This document shows, piece after piece, positions 27,997 to 36,790 of a stretch of DNA of 39,936 bases. Made by a program: the position numbers and the translations under genes. Every line of letters begins with the position of its first letter. Position 1 is the first letter of the stretch. The DNA comes from Cupriavidus sp. D384 (GTDB lineage Bacteria; Pseudomonadota; Gammaproteobacteria; Burkholderiales; Burkholderiaceae), in NCBI RefSeq assembly GCF_001652915.1, contig NZ_BBQI01000016.1:1-39936 (forward strand), written 5' to 3'. The notes beneath the pieces are model-generated. The model saw only the letters and a program-made list of their open reading frames with translations. It did no database searches and had not been told where the DNA came from.

Positions 27997-29364
27997 TCAG
28001 TCCAGGTGCCGCACGCGGTCGATCGCCTGCTCCAGGCGGTCCACCGCGATCACTTCCAGCCCGTCGATGGACTGCTTCGGCGCGTTGGCCTTGGGAATCA
28101 CGGCCATCGTGAAGCCAAGCTTGGCGGCTTCCTTGAGCCGCTCCTGCCCGCGCGGGCTGGGGCGAATCTCGCCGGCCAGACCCACCTCGCCAAATACCAC
28201 CAGCCCGCGTGGCAGCGGCTTGTTGCGCATCGACGAATGAATCGATAGCAAAACCGCCAGATCCGCGGCCGGCTCGGTGATCTTGACCCCGCCCACCGCG
28301 TTCAGGAACACGTCCTGGTCGAAGCACGCAATGCCGGCGTGCCGGTGCAGCACGGCCAGCAGCATCGCCAGCCGGTTCTGCTCCAGGCCCACGGCCAGCC
28401 GGCGCGGGTTGGGCACGTTGGCGGTGTCGACCAGCGCCTGCACTTCCACCAGCAGCGGGCGCGTGCCCTCCTGCGTCACCAGCACGCACGATCCGGCCAC
28501 CTGCTCCTCATGCTGCGACAGGAACAGCGCCGACGGGTTGCTGATACCGCGCAGGCCGCGCTCGGTCATCGCAAAAACGCCAAGTTCGTTGACCGCACCA
28601 AAGCGGTTCTTGAACGCGCGGATCAGCCGGTGCGACGAATGGGTGTCCCCCTCGAAATACAGCACCGTATCGACGATATGCTCCAGCACGCGCGGGCCCG
28701 CCAGGCTGCCTTCCTTGGTGACGTGGCCCACCAGGATGATCGTGATACCGCTGCTCTTGGCAATGCGTGTCAGCTGCGCCGCGCATTCGCGCACCTGGGC
28801 CACCGACCCCGGCGCCGAGGTCAGCGCCTCGGAATACAGCGTCTGGATCGAGTCGATCACTGCCACTTCGGGCTTGTCGGCCTCCAGCGCTGCCTGGATC
28901 TTTTCCAGCTGGATCTCGGGCAGCAGCCCCAGCGTGGCGGCCTCCACCCCCAGCCGCTGCGCCCGCAACGCGATCTGGGCGCCGGACTCTTCGCCACTGA
29001 CATAAAGCACCCGCCGGCTGGCCGACAGGTTCGCCAGCGTCTGCAACAGCAGCGTCGACTTGCCGATGCCGGGGTCGCCGCCAATCAGCACCACCCCGCC
29101 CGACACCAGCCCGCCACCAAGCACCCGGTCGAATTCATCGATGCCCGTGGTAAAGCGCGGCACATCGGCGGCCTCGATATCGCTGAGCTTGCGGACCACG
29201 GCCGACGCCGCCAGCGGCTGGAAGCGGCGCGTGGCCGACGACCCCGAATCCGCCACGGTCTCCACGAGCGTGTTCCAGGCATTGCATTGCGGGCACTGGC
29301 CTGCCCAGCGCGGTGTGGTACCGCCGCATTCGGTACAGGTATAGACAGTCTTGGTCTTGGCCAT
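27997..29364 (-). CDS. radA: DNA repair and recombination ATPase RadA (Sms)
   Basis: A 455-residue RadA, a RecA-like helicase that helps branch migration in recombinational repair. The N-terminal C4 zinc finger CTECGGTTPRWAGQCPQC is followed by the ATPase core with Walker A GGDPGIGKST (about 100), the RadA-specific KNRFG motif, and a C-terminal Lon-like domain (about 280-455, including GEVGLAGEIRPS). The start at 29364 is where MAKTKTVYTCTECGG begins; the frame stays open 36 codons upstream without homology. It lies 41 bases after alr and 4 before gntR. Confidence 0.97.
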   Translation of the reverse strand: MAKTKTVYTCTECGGTTPRWAGQCPQCNAWNTLVETVADSGSSATRRFQPLAASAVVRKLSDIEAADVPRFTTGIDEFDRVLGGGLVSGGVVLIGGDPGIGKSTLLLQTLANLSASRRVLYVSGEESGAQIALRAQRLGVEAATLGLLPEIQLEKIQAALEADKPEVAVIDSIQTLYSEALTSAPGSVAQVRECAAQLTRIAKSSGITIILVGHVTKEGSLAGPRVLEHIVDTVLYFEGDTHSSHRLIRAFKNRFGAVNELGVFAMTERGLRGISNPSALFLSQHEEQVAGSCVLVTQEGTRPLLVEVQALVDTANVPNPRRLAVGLEQNRLAMLLAVLHRHAGIACFDQDVFLNAVGGVKITEPAADLAVLLSIHSSMRNKPLPRGLVVFGEVGLAGEIRPSPRGQERLKEAAKLGFTMAVIPKANAPKQSIDGLEVIAVDRLEQAIDRVRHLD

Positions 29365-29405
29365 CGAAAAATCCGGACTAGGGCTGGATGGGGCGCAGGC
29401 TGCCT

Positions 29406-30515
29406 TCAGACGGCCGAATCGGCCGTGGTCAGCATCGCCACCGTGGTCGGTACGCGCGGCGCCAGCGCGCACATCAGCTCATAGCCCACCGTGCCACTGG
29501 CGGCGGCAACGTCGTCGATCGGCAGCCCGTGACCCCAGAGCGTGACCGGCGAACCCACCTTGGCCTTGGGGCACGGGGTCAGGTCCACGCAGATCATGTC
29601 CATCGACACACGGCCCACCAGGTCGGTACGCACGCCGTCGACCAGTACCGGGGCGCGCTTGTCGCCCCAGCCGGACGCGTGGCGCGGGTAGCCGTCGGCA
29701 TAGCCGCAGGCCACCACGCCGATGCGCATTGCCCGGTCAGCCGTAAACATCGAGCCATAGCCAACGGTGTCGCCCGGCTGCAGGTCCTGGATGCCGATCA
29801 GTTCGCTGTGCAGCGACATCGCCGGCTGCAGGCCGGTGTCGGCGATATCGGCCGACAGGCCCGTGGGCGAGCCGCCGTACAGGATCACGCCCGGGCGCAC
29901 CCAGTTGCGATGGGCCGACGGGTGCCAGAGCACGGCCGCCGAATTCGACAGGCTGACCTCGCCCGGCAGGTTGGCCGTGGCGGTCTCGAACGCCTCGATC
30001 TGGTGCGCGATGCCGCGCGCGCTGTCGGCATCGGAGAAATGGGTCATATGGACGATACTGCCCACCCACGACATGGTGCGGGCCCGCTCCCAGGCCGCCC
30101 GGTACTGGGCAGGCCGGAATCCCAGCCGGTTCATGCCGGTATTGAGCTTGAGCTGGATGGCGAGCGGGCCCTTGGGCCGGGCCTGTTCCAGCATGCGCAG
30201 CTGTTCCTCGCAATGGATGGCGGTGGTCAGGCGATATTGCTCGATCACGGGAACATCCTGCGGCTGGAAGAATCCCTCCAGGAGCAGGATCGGACCCTGC
30301 CAGCCCAGTTCGCGCAGCAGCACGGCTTCGTTGAGGTCCAGCAGGCCGAAGCCGTCGGCGCCCTTCAGGCCGGCAAAGGCGCGGCGGATGCCGTGGCCGT
30401 AGGCATTGGCCTTGACGACCGCCCAGACGCGGGAATCCGGCGCATGGCGGCGCACCACTTCCAGGTTGTTGGCCAGCGCAGGCTGGTGGATGACAGCGTG
30501 AATGGGTCTTGGCAT
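29406..30515 (-). CDS. alr: alanine racemase (PLP-dependent)
   Basis: A 369-residue fold-type III PLP enzyme that interconverts L- and D-alanine for peptidoglycan. The PLP-binding motif [11 protein letters not shown] places the catalytic Lys at residue 35; the second catalytic base, Tyr, is in [10 protein letters not shown] near residue 260. [12 protein letters not shown] is also typical. The start at 30515 ([17 protein letters not shown]) agrees with family length; 69 further upstream codons in frame have no similarity. Alr is divergent from lplT and leads the alr-radA-gntR group. Whether it is the biosynthetic or catabolic (DadX) type cannot be told from sequence. Confidence 0.95.
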   Translation of the reverse strand: MPRPIHAVIHQPALANNLEVVRRHAPDSRVWAVVKANAYGHGIRRAFAGLKGADGFGLLDLNEAVLLRELGWQGPILLLEGFFQPQDVPVIEQYRLTTAIHCEEQLRMLEQARPKGPLAIQLKLNTGMNRLGFRPAQYRAAWERARTMSWVGSIVHMTHFSDADSARGIAHQIEAFETATANLPGEVSLSNSAAVLWHPSAHRNWVRPGVILYGGSPTGLSADIADTGLQPAMSLHSELIGIQDLQPGDTVGYGSMFTADRAMRIGVVACGYADGYPRHASGWGDKRAPVLVDGVRTDLVGRVSMDMICVDLTPCPKAKVGSPVTLWGHGLPIDDVAAASGTVGYELMCALAPRVPTTVAMLTTADSAV

Positions 30516-30986
30516 GGATATGACTGCTTGCGTGGGCTGTCGAACGATGTTCTGCACCAGACTCGGGAAGACCCGGTCGGCAGGCCACTGGATTCGGGCG
30601 TTGAGGTGGCACACACTGTGCGGTAACAGGCCTTCGGGACCGGACGGTCTTTGCGGATGCACCGGCGCCACCTTGCGCAGGCGATATTTGACCACATCCG
30701 CAGGTCGATTCCGGGAATCCATCCGGGCAAGTACTGTCCAATGCGCGTCCGCCGGTGTGCTGAAATGTCGCGGATTCGTGATATAAAGCCGGACGCTCCG
30801 GCCATGTTTTAAAAGAGAAGCAATATGTCAATGACGGTCAGGCAAGCCGCAAGGCGCGCGAAAGTAGCGTCGCCGCCCCACTTTGACAAGGCAGGTGCGA
30901 CAGGTTCCCTGCAAGCAACGGCACTCCCGGCCGGTGCGCTTTTGCCCGTCCACATGGACGCCCGCGATGGAGACAAAGTCCAAGGT
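30516..30986. other. divergent region between alr and lplT
   Basis: Up to 471 bases if lplT starts at 30987, or 309 if it starts at 30825. A TATAAA (30782-30787) could be a plus-strand -10 box, and a small 6-bp hairpin (30788-30802) followed by TTTT lies just after it. ATG at 30825 has a fair SD (AGAGAAG) in frame with lplT. No other gene is seen. Confidence 0.55.
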
Positions 30987-32306
30987 ATGAAGAAGGGTTT
31001 CTACACGATCATGGCCGCGCAGTTCTTTTCGTCGCTGGCCGACAATGCCCTGCTCATCGCGGCCATTGCCCTTCTTACCGAATTGCATTCCCCGCAGTGG
31101 ATGACCCCGCTGCTCAAGCTGTTCTTCGTGCTGTCCTATGTGGTGCTGGCGGCATTCGTGGGCGCCTTTGCCGACTCCATGCCCAAGGGCAAGGTGATGC
31201 TGATCACCAATGCCATCAAGATCGTGGGCTGCGCCATCATGATGTTCGGGCTGCACCCGCTGCTGGCCTATGGCGTGGTCGGCTTTGGCGCGGCGGCCTA
31301 TTCGCCGGCCAAGTACGGCATCCTGACCGAACTGCTGCCCCCCGAGAAACTGGTGATGGCCAATGGCTGGATCGAGGGCCTGACGGTCGGCTCGATCATC
31401 CTGGGCACGGTGGTGGGCGGCGCGCTGATCTCGGTGCACCTGTCGACGATCCTGCTGCGCTTCGACCTGCCCTACGTCGACACCGGCATCAACACCCCCG
31501 CCGAAGCGGCGATGGTGGTGATCATGCTGTTCTACTTCGTCGCCGCCGTCTTCAACCTGTTCATTCCGGACACCGGCGCACGCTATCCCCAGCAGGAAAA
31601 GAACCCGATCAAGCTGATTGCCGAGTTTGGCGACTGCTTCATCGCGCTGTGGCGCGACAAGCTGGGCCAGATCTCGCTGGCCGTGACCACGCTGTTCTGG
31701 GGCGTGGGCGCCACGCTGCAGTTCATCGTGCTCAAGTGGGCCGAGAAGTCGCTCGGGCTGAACCTGTCGCAAGGCGCGCTGCTCCAGGCCGTGGTGGCCG
31801 TGGGTGTGGCGGTGGGCGCCATCGCGGCGGCCGCGCGCATTCCGCTGCGCAAGTCGCTGTCGGTGCTGCCGTTCGGCGTGGCAATGGGTGCCACCGTGAT
31901 CCTGATGGCGTTCTACACCAAGGACACCATGCCGGCCGTCACGCTTGACGTGCTGGGCATGGCGATGCCGCTCTACATGGCTATCGCCTATGTGTTCCTG
32001 ATGATCGTGGGCGCCATGTCGGGCTACTTCGTGGTGCCGATGAACGCCCTGCTGCAGCACCGTGGGCATGTGCTGCTTTCGGCTGGTCACTCGATCGCGG
32101 TCCAGAACTTCAACGAGAACGTATCGGTGCTGCTGATGCTGTGCCTGTACGCGCTGCTGATCAAGCTGAACGTGCCGATCGGCTTTGTGATCGTCGCGCT
32201 GGGTCTGTTCATCGTGGCGACCATGGCGCTGGTGATGCGCCTGCACAAGCACAATGTGAAGATGTACAACTCGCTGGCGATGATCGGCGAGGACAAGCAC
32301 CACTAG
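30987..32306 (+). CDS. lplT: lysophospholipid transporter LplT (MFS)
   Basis: A 439-residue, 12-helix MFS protein that flips lysophospholipids across the inner membrane for re-acylation. The family N-terminus MKKGFYTIMAAQFFSSLADN is distinctive, followed by ALLTELHSPQWMTPLLKLFF and GAAAYSPAKYGILTELLPPE. The start at 30987 fits that N-terminus and has AAGG nearby. A 54-codon in-frame extension from an ATG at 30825 with a better SD is possible; its residues are low-complexity and polar. The usual partner acyltransferase gene (aas) is not adjacent here. A GC hairpin with TTTT follows the stop. Confidence 0.93.
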   Translation: MKKGFYTIMAAQFFSSLADNALLIAAIALLTELHSPQWMTPLLKLFFVLSYVVLAAFVGAFADSMPKGKVMLITNAIKIVGCAIMMFGLHPLLAYGVVGFGAAAYSPAKYGILTELLPPEKLVMANGWIEGLTVGSIILGTVVGGALISVHLSTILLRFDLPYVDTGINTPAEAAMVVIMLFYFVAAVFNLFIPDTGARYPQQEKNPIKLIAEFGDCFIALWRDKLGQISLAVTTLFWGVGATLQFIVLKWAEKSLGLNLSQGALLQAVVAVGVAVGAIAAAARIPLRKSLSVLPFGVAMGATVILMAFYTKDTMPAVTLDVLGMAMPLYMAIAYVFLMIVGAMSGYFVVPMNALLQHRGHVLLSAGHSIAVQNFNENVSVLLMLCLYALLIKLNVPIGFVIVALGLFIVATMALVMRLHKHNVKMYNSLAMIGEDKHH

Positions 32307-32349
32307 TCACGCGCGGGGCGTCGTTCGGGCGCCCCCTGGACGCCTCTCT

Positions 32350-32372
32350 GGCGCCCCCTCTGGCGCCCTTTT
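32350..32372 (+). terminator. intrinsic terminator after lplT
   Basis: The arms GGCGCC (32350-32355) and GGCGCC (32362-32367) form a 6-bp GC stem with a 6-base loop, then C and TTTT (32369-32372). An additional GGGCGCC at 32327 could extend alternative pairings. It sits between converging lplT and the DUF1853 gene and overlaps the latter's stop codon. Confidence 0.6.
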
Positions 32373-33456
32373 ACGGCGCCGCGGCCCGCAGCGCGGCCCG
32401 CGCCTCCCAGTCGTCCGGCACCACGAACCCGCGCGAGCACTCGCGCCAGATGCCGGGCGCATCCTGATCCTGCACCAGTTCACAGACCATCACCGGCGCC
32501 TCCCGGCGCCACGCGTGCAGCGGGTCGGCAAAGCGTTCGGCCAGCGCGTCGTGCATCACCGCCGCCGTATCGGTGGCGTTGTCGGCCACACGGGCACCCG
32601 ACAGCCAGTCGGACCGGGACAGCCGGTACCAGCGCACATGGCTCCGGGCCGGGTCCGACGCCCTGGCGTGCCAGTCGGCAAGCGGCGCCCACCACCCGTT
32701 CAGATGATCAGGCGCAATGCCAAGGGTTTCCAGGCCAGGCGGCACCACGCCGTCGCGATAGAACAGCCATCCCAGCAGATAGACTTCGCTGCGATCCACG
32801 GGATGCCCGACCAGCGCCTGCGCTTCGGCCGTGCGACCCAGCGGCAGTTGCCGCCGCACGATGTGATCGAGCTTGTCGCCCAGGCGGTCGACAAGATTCG
32901 GCCCGACAAAGGCGCGATGCCCGGCAACGCCCTCCACCCTCAGATAGAACTTGGCCGCCATCTCCCAGTGGACGACGGCCGCGCTGGACGGGTCGCGCCA
33001 GATCACATCAAGCTCACCCAGCGTCTGCACGCCATGACCGTTGGCGCGCCGGATCGGCACATTGGCGGCCAGCAGATCCACGCCTTGCGTGTGCCGCAAC
33101 GCGAAGTGCAGCAATCGCTCGGCATGACGGCCCAGGCGCAGGCTGCGACTGCCCGTCGGGTCTGGATGCTGGCTCAGTTCGGAGATGGTTTCGGGCAGGA
33201 TGGCCGGATCGGCCTCGGACAGCCACGCCTGCCACCCTGCCCGGGCGCCAGGCGGCCATTGGGCCAGCCGGGCCGGGCCGTCAGGGTAGCCATCGGGAAG
33301 ATGCGACAGCAGTGCCGGGGACAGCGAGCACCATGCCAGGTCGCGTGTGCGCTGCGACGCCGCACGGCACCAGAGCGGCAACGGCAAGTCTGCGCCGGCC
33401 GGCGCACAGCCGCCCGGCGGCGTCACCTGCGCGAGATCAGGCTTCAGCTCCCGCAC
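32371..33456 (-). CDS. DUF1853 family protein
   Basis: A 361-residue protein of unknown function matching DUF1853. Recognisable stretches are RHAERLLHFALRHTQGVDLL, GELDVIWRDPSSAAVVHWEM and AAKFYLRVE, and YLLGWLFYRDG. The pattern of E, D and K residues around VHWEMAAKFYL resembles the acidic/Lys core of PD-(D/E)XK nuclease-like folds, but that is a guess. The GTG at 33456 is taken as the start; it lies inside the last codons of udg, so the two are coupled. An alternative in-frame ATG lies at 33498. Last gene of the tsaB-rimI-udg operon. Confidence 0.8.
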   Translation of the reverse strand: MRELKPDLAQVTPPGGCAPAGADLPLPLWCRAASQRTRDLAWCSLSPALLSHLPDGYPDGPARLAQWPPGARAGWQAWLSEADPAILPETISELSQHPDPTGSRSLRLGRHAERLLHFALRHTQGVDLLAANVPIRRANGHGVQTLGELDVIWRDPSSAAVVHWEMAAKFYLRVEGVAGHRAFVGPNLVDRLGDKLDHIVRRQLPLGRTAEAQALVGHPVDRSEVYLLGWLFYRDGVVPPGLETLGIAPDHLNGWWAPLADWHARASDPARSHVRWYRLSRSDWLSGARVADNATDTAAVMHDALAERFADPLHAWRREAPVMVCELVQDQDAPGIWRECSRGFVVPDDWEARAALRAAAP

Positions 33457-34477
33457 GATCGTGGACCTCGCGCGCCAGGCACAGGTCTTCCCAGGCACGC
33501 GCCTTGTCGGTCAGCGTGCGTAATAGATAGGCTGGGTGATAGGTCACCACCACGGGAATGCCTTCGTAGGTATGCACCGTGCCGCGCAGCTTGCCGATCG
33601 GCGTGGCCGTACGCAGCAGGGACTGCGCCGCAAAGCGGCCCAGCACCACGATGACCTTCGGCTTGATCAGCGCAATCTGGCGCTTCAGGTAGGGTTCGCA
33701 CTGGGCCACCTCGTCGGGCTCCGGATTCCGGTTGCCCGGCGGACGGCACTTGAGCACGTTGGCGATATAGACGTTCTGACCGCGCGCCAGGCCCAGCGCT
33801 CCCAGCATGTTGTCCAGCAGCTTGCCGGCCTGGCCGACAAACGGCTCGCCCTGCAAATCCTCGTTCTCGCCCGGCGCCTCGCCCACCAGCATCCATTCGG
33901 CCTGGGTATCGCCCACGCCGAACACGGTGTTGGTACGGGTGTCGCACAGGCCACATGCAGTGCAACCCGCCACGCTGTCGGCCAGCTCCGGCCAGGGCAT
34001 GCCGGCGATGGCCGCCTCGCGGCCCGCCTGCTCGGGCAGGCGCACCAGCGGCTGCGCTACTTGTGGCGCAGCCGGCCGGTCTGGGTTCGGCGCGTCGAAA
34101 GCCTCGACGGTGGCTGCCAGCTCGACGGCATCGTCGATGGCGACGTCCATGGCAGCGTCGACGACATGATCGGTGTCGGCCGGAACATCTGCCAGCACGC
34201 TGGCCGGCCCGGGCGGCCGGATGGACCGGACTTCAGAAGCTTCAGGGGCTTCAGGGGCTTCCTGCGGGGCCGCTGTTGCAGGTGCCGCGGCCTTTCCTGC
34301 GACCGTCCCTGCCACCGTCCCTGCCACCATCTCCACGGCCGATTCCGCTGCCGTGTCGATCACAGCGGCTTCCGCCACCACCAGTTCATCCTCGGCCATC
34401 TCGGCGGCGGGCGCCCGGCGGGGCACCCACTCGGCGGGAATGCCCAGGGCTTCCAGGAACATCGCGCGGCGGTTCAT
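33437..34477 (-). CDS. uracil-DNA glycosylase, family 4 type with [4Fe-4S] cluster
   Basis: A 346-residue protein. The catalytic C-terminal half (about 155-346) has motif [20 protein letters not shown] and the later HPAYLLR. Four Cys that can hold an iron-sulfur cluster are in [17 protein letters not shown] and QCEPYL. It removes uracil from DNA to start base-excision repair. The N-terminal 150 residues are Ala/Val/Pro-rich, low-complexity and internally repetitive, joining a short conserved head ([14 protein letters not shown]). The ATG overlaps the rimI stop (ATGA, 34474-34477). Neighbours tsaB and rimI are the usual ones in betaproteobacteria. Confidence 0.92.
   Translation of the reverse strand: MNRRAMFLEALGIPAEWVPRRAPAAEMAEDELVVAEAAVIDTAAESAVEMVAGTVAGTVAGKAAAPATAAPQEAPEAPEASEVRSIRPPGPASVLADVPADTDHVVDAAMDVAIDDAVELAATVEAFDAPNPDRPAAPQVAQPLVRLPEQAGREAAIAGMPWPELADSVAGCTACGLCDTRTNTVFGVGDTQAEWMLVGEAPGENEDLQGEPFVGQAGKLLDNMLGALGLARGQNVYIANVLKCRPPGNRNPEPDEVAQCEPYLKRQIALIKPKVIVVLGRFAAQSLLRTATPIGKLRGTVHTYEGIPVVVTYHPAYLLRTLTDKARAWEDLCLAREVHDRAGAEA
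34241..34325. repeat. short tandem repeats in the udg low-complexity region
   Basis: Two direct copies of a 9-bp unit TTCAGGGGC (34241-34258, with a degenerate copy before them) and two of a 12-bp unit ACCGTCCCTGCC (34302-34325). All are multiples of three, so copy-number change would keep the frame. They encode the repeated AGTV and EAPEAPEA residues of the linker. Confidence 0.8.
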
Positions 34478-35028
34478 GCCGGTTCCCCATCCATGCGGGC
34501 GGGCCAGACGCGGCGCAGCACCAGTGCATCCTCGCGCCCCAGCGCCGTGGCCGGGTAGTAGCCCTTGCGGCGGCCGATTTCGGCAAACCCGGCTTCCAGG
34601 TACAGCGCCAGCGCCCCGATATTCGACGGACGTACCTCCAGCAGCATCGTGTGCAGCCGGTGCGCGTGCGATGTCGCCAGCGCAATCGCCAGCAGCAGGC
34701 GCCCGTAGCCTTGCCGCTGGTGGATCGGATCGATGGTGATATTGAGCAGGTGCATCTCGTCGACCACCGGCATCAGCATCGCGTAGCCGATCAGCGCCGT
34801 CGACGGATCGCGCAGCGTCAGGCCGAAATGTCCGGCCTTGAGCGAGTTCTCGAAGTTGCCGCGCGTCCAGGGATGGCTGTAGGCGCGCTGCTCGATCTCG
34901 GCAACGGCCGGCAGGTCGCGGGCGCTCATGTGATCCAGCGCCCAGCCCGGCGCCAGCGCCGGCATGACCGGCACAACGGGCCACTCCGGTTGCTCGGGAC
35001 GCTCGGGGGGCAGCAGCGCGGCACTCAT
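34474..35028 (-). CDS. rimI: ribosomal protein S18 alanine N-acetyltransferase RimI
   Basis: A 184-residue GNAT acetyltransferase. The acetyl-CoA-binding signature is QRQGYGRLLLAIAL, with LLNITIDPIHQ before it and LEVRPSNIGALALYLEAGFA after it, as in RimI. It acetylates the N-terminal Ala of ribosomal protein S18. The first 33 residues form a Pro-rich extension before the GNAT fold begins (LDHMSARDLPAVAEIEQRAY). The start at 35028 overlaps the tsaB stop (ATGA), and its stop overlaps the udg start, so all three are translationally coupled. Confidence 0.93.
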   Translation of the reverse strand: MSAALLPPERPEQPEWPVVPVMPALAPGWALDHMSARDLPAVAEIEQRAYSHPWTRGNFENSLKAGHFGLTLRDPSTALIGYAMLMPVVDEMHLLNITIDPIHQRQGYGRLLLAIALATSHAHRLHTMLLEVRPSNIGALALYLEAGFAEIGRRKGYYPATALGREDALVLRRVWPARMDGEPA

Positions 35029-35798
35029 CGGCCCGCTCCCTGTCCGGCCAGCGCGGCGGCCTTGGCGGCGGCCACGGCCTCGCGTTCGGCAATGGTCTGA
35101 GCAACCTTGTCGCGCACATAGATCGGCATGGCGTCCGCGGCGGCAATGGTCTCGCCACGCGCCAGTGCACGCTGCGCGATCGACACCAGGGCACGGGCGT
35201 CGGGCATGGCTTCGGGCACCGTGCGCGCGGCACGGGCCGCCGCCGCCAGGCGGTCGCCAAAGACGGTCAGCGCGTTGCCGGCCAGCCAGAAATCGCCCTC
35301 GGGCGCCGCGATCGACTCCGGCGCGCCCACCTGCATGGCGCCGTCCATCGCCCATTCCCCCGCACCATCGTCCCAGCGGAACGTGGCGGCATAGGCCTGG
35401 TCCATGCGTGCGTCGATGGCAACCAGCACGGCCGTGCCCGCAGGCAGCGCTGCGCCGTCGTGCGTGACGTTACGGACGCTTTCCGCGCACGCCATCAGCA
35501 CGTTGACGGGAATGACGGGCAGGTCCGCGCCGAAGGCCAGGCCCTGCACCACGCCGCAGGCCGTGCGCAGGCCGGTAAAGGACCCTGGGCCCGCGCCAAA
35601 GGCAATGGCGGCACAGTCGGCCAGGCGGATGCCGGCCTCGGCCAGCACCTCGCCGGCGGCAGGCAGCACCCGCGACGACGAACGCGCGCCGGTGTGCTCA
35701 TGACGGGAGAAACACTCGGCGGCGCCATGCGCGGCAGCGCGCCCGAGTGCGACGGAACACCACTCTGTGGAGGTCTCGACAGCAAGAATCCAGGACAT
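35025..35798 (-). CDS. tsaB: tRNA t6A modification protein TsaB
   Basis: A 257-residue ASKHA-fold protein that works with TsaD, TsaE and TsaC to place threonylcarbamoyl on A37 of ANN-decoding tRNAs. Signature stretches are MSWILAVETSTEWCSVAL at the N-terminus and AFGAGPGSFTGLRTACGVVQ near 75-95. The start at 35798 is where the conserved N-terminus begins, although the frame is open 52 codons further upstream. First gene of the tsaB-rimI-udg-DUF1853 operon, divergent from the acyl-CoA-binding gene across 167 bases. Confidence 0.95.
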   Translation of the reverse strand: MSWILAVETSTEWCSVALGRAAAHGAAECFSRHEHTGARSSSRVLPAAGEVLAEAGIRLADCAAIAFGAGPGSFTGLRTACGVVQGLAFGADLPVIPVNVLMACAESVRNVTHDGAALPAGTAVLVAIDARMDQAYAATFRWDDGAGEWAMDGAMQVGAPESIAAPEGDFWLAGNALTVFGDRLAAAARAARTVPEAMPDARALVSIAQRALARGETIAAADAMPIYVRDKVAQTIAEREAVAAAKAAALAGQGAGR

Positions 35799-35965
35799 GG
35801 CAGCGATTGTATCCGCTGGCGAGGCAAAGCAGTATTGGCAACGGCACGCTCCTGCGGCGGCCGCCAGCCCGGCAACCGAGAGCTTCCTCGACTTTTTTGC
35901 ACCGAAACGGACGCCGGCGGCGCTTATCATCGCCTCTGTCCAACGCATTGCCACACGGAGACCCC

Positions 35966-36235
35966 ATGAGCGACCTGCAAGCCCAATTCGACCAGGCCCA
36001 AATCGACGTCAAGACGCTGTCGGAGCGCCCCAACAACATGACGCTGCTGCGCCTGTACGCGCTGTACAAGCAAGGCGCCGAAGGCGATGCCCATGGCGAC
36101 AAGCCCGGCATGACCGATTTCGTCGGCCGCTACAAGTTCGAGGCCTGGGAAGCGCTCAAGGGCACCGCCCAGGACGAAGCCAGGCAGAAGTACATCGAAC
36201 TGGTGGGCGACCTGCTGGCCGGCCGCGCCAGCTGA
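35966..36235 (+). CDS. acyl-CoA-binding protein (ACBP)
   Basis: An 89-residue four-helix protein of the ACBP family. The key ligand residues are in the conserved blocks MTLLRLYALYKQGAEGD and RYKFEAWEALKGTAQDEA, followed by YIELVGDL. It binds and buffers long-chain acyl-CoA esters in the cytoplasm. ACBP is mostly eukaryotic but is regularly present in betaproteobacteria. The start ATG follows CGGAG. It stands as a single gene followed by a GC hairpin. Confidence 0.95.
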   Translation: MSDLQAQFDQAQIDVKTLSERPNNMTLLRLYALYKQGAEGDAHGDKPGMTDFVGRYKFEAWEALKGTAQDEARQKYIELVGDLLAGRAS

Positions 36236-36245
36236 CACGCCCCCT

Positions 36246-36268
36246 GCGGACGGCCTGGCGCCGTCCGC
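36246..36268 (+). terminator. GC-rich hairpin after the ACBP gene
   Basis: The perfect 9-bp arms GCGGACGGC and GCCGTCCGC have a 5-base loop, starting 10 bases past the stop. No U-run follows, so it may be a Rho-assisted end or a stability hairpin. Confidence 0.4.
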
Positions 36269-36350
36269 CGCCATTCAGCACCTTGTCTTTCCTGCCGATA
36301 ACCAGACTATCCGCAATGTATCTGGCAACAGTGTCGTGATTCTGGAAGAC

Positions 36351-36725
36351 ATGAAGACCTACCGAGTGCTGTTCAGCGTCTGTGCGCTGATGCTGTCGAC
36401 GGCGCTGATGGCCGCCCCGCGCGCGCCGTCCCGCCCCGCCGAGCCTGCAGCCCCGGCATACGATCCGGTTCGCTACAAGTCCTGCACCGTCTACGCCGCG
36501 ACGGCGATGTCCGCCGCGGTCGACATGCGCACCCATGGCTACAGCGCCAAGCGCGCCCTGTTCGAAGGCGGCAACCCGCCCTCGGCCCCCATGGTGGCGC
36601 TGACCGAGTTCGCGGCATCGGCCATCCAGGCCCGCCCGGCAGGCGGCCGCGAAGCCGCGTCGGTGCTGAGCGGCTTCCTGGCCGGCGTCTGCTACCAGCG
36701 CAACGAACTGCCCACGCTGCAATAA
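36351..36725 (+). CDS. small secreted protein of unknown function
   Basis: A 124-residue protein I do not recognise. It starts with a clear Sec signal peptide (MKTYRVLFSVCALMLSTALM, likely cleaved after AMA-type residues near position 21), followed by a Pro/Ala-rich segment and a helical domain. Two Cys in the mature part (KSCTVYAA and GVCYQRN) could form a disulfide in the periplasm. The last residues NELPTLQ are polar. The start at 36351 has GGAAG close upstream; a GTG five codons earlier is possible. It lies alone between the ACBP gene and a converging lipoprotein gene. Confidence 0.75.
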   Translation: MKTYRVLFSVCALMLSTALMAAPRAPSRPAEPAAPAYDPVRYKSCTVYAATAMSAAVDMRTHGYSAKRALFEGGNPPSAPMVALTEFAASAIQARPAGGREAASVLSGFLAGVCYQRNELPTLQ

Positions 36726-36742
36726 GCGCCGGGAAACGAAAA

Positions 36743-36767
36743 CGCCCGCAGGCGCGGGCGTCCCTTC
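36743..36767. terminator. bidirectional terminator between the secreted-protein gene and the glycerophosphodiesterase gene
   Basis: The perfect 8-bp arms ACGCCCGC and GCGGGCGT (36743-36762) surround AGGC. On the minus strand the stem is followed by TTTCGTTT, a fair U-run for the glycerophosphodiesterase gene; on the plus strand only CCCTTCCC follows. It is best supported as a minus-strand terminator, with possible use in both directions. Confidence 0.7.
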
Positions 36768-36790
36768 CCTCATCCAGCCGTCCGGCCGGC

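Noticed and set aside
30788..30802. Small hairpin GCCGGA/TCCGGC followed by TTTT upstream of lplT, as an attenuator
   Set aside because: Only six base pairs, and its relation to the transcript start is unknown; mentioned in the region entry only.
30828..32303. A 491-codon open frame antisense to lplT
   Set aside because: Same antisense bias with long His/Gln/Arg runs; LplT is unambiguous on the plus strand.
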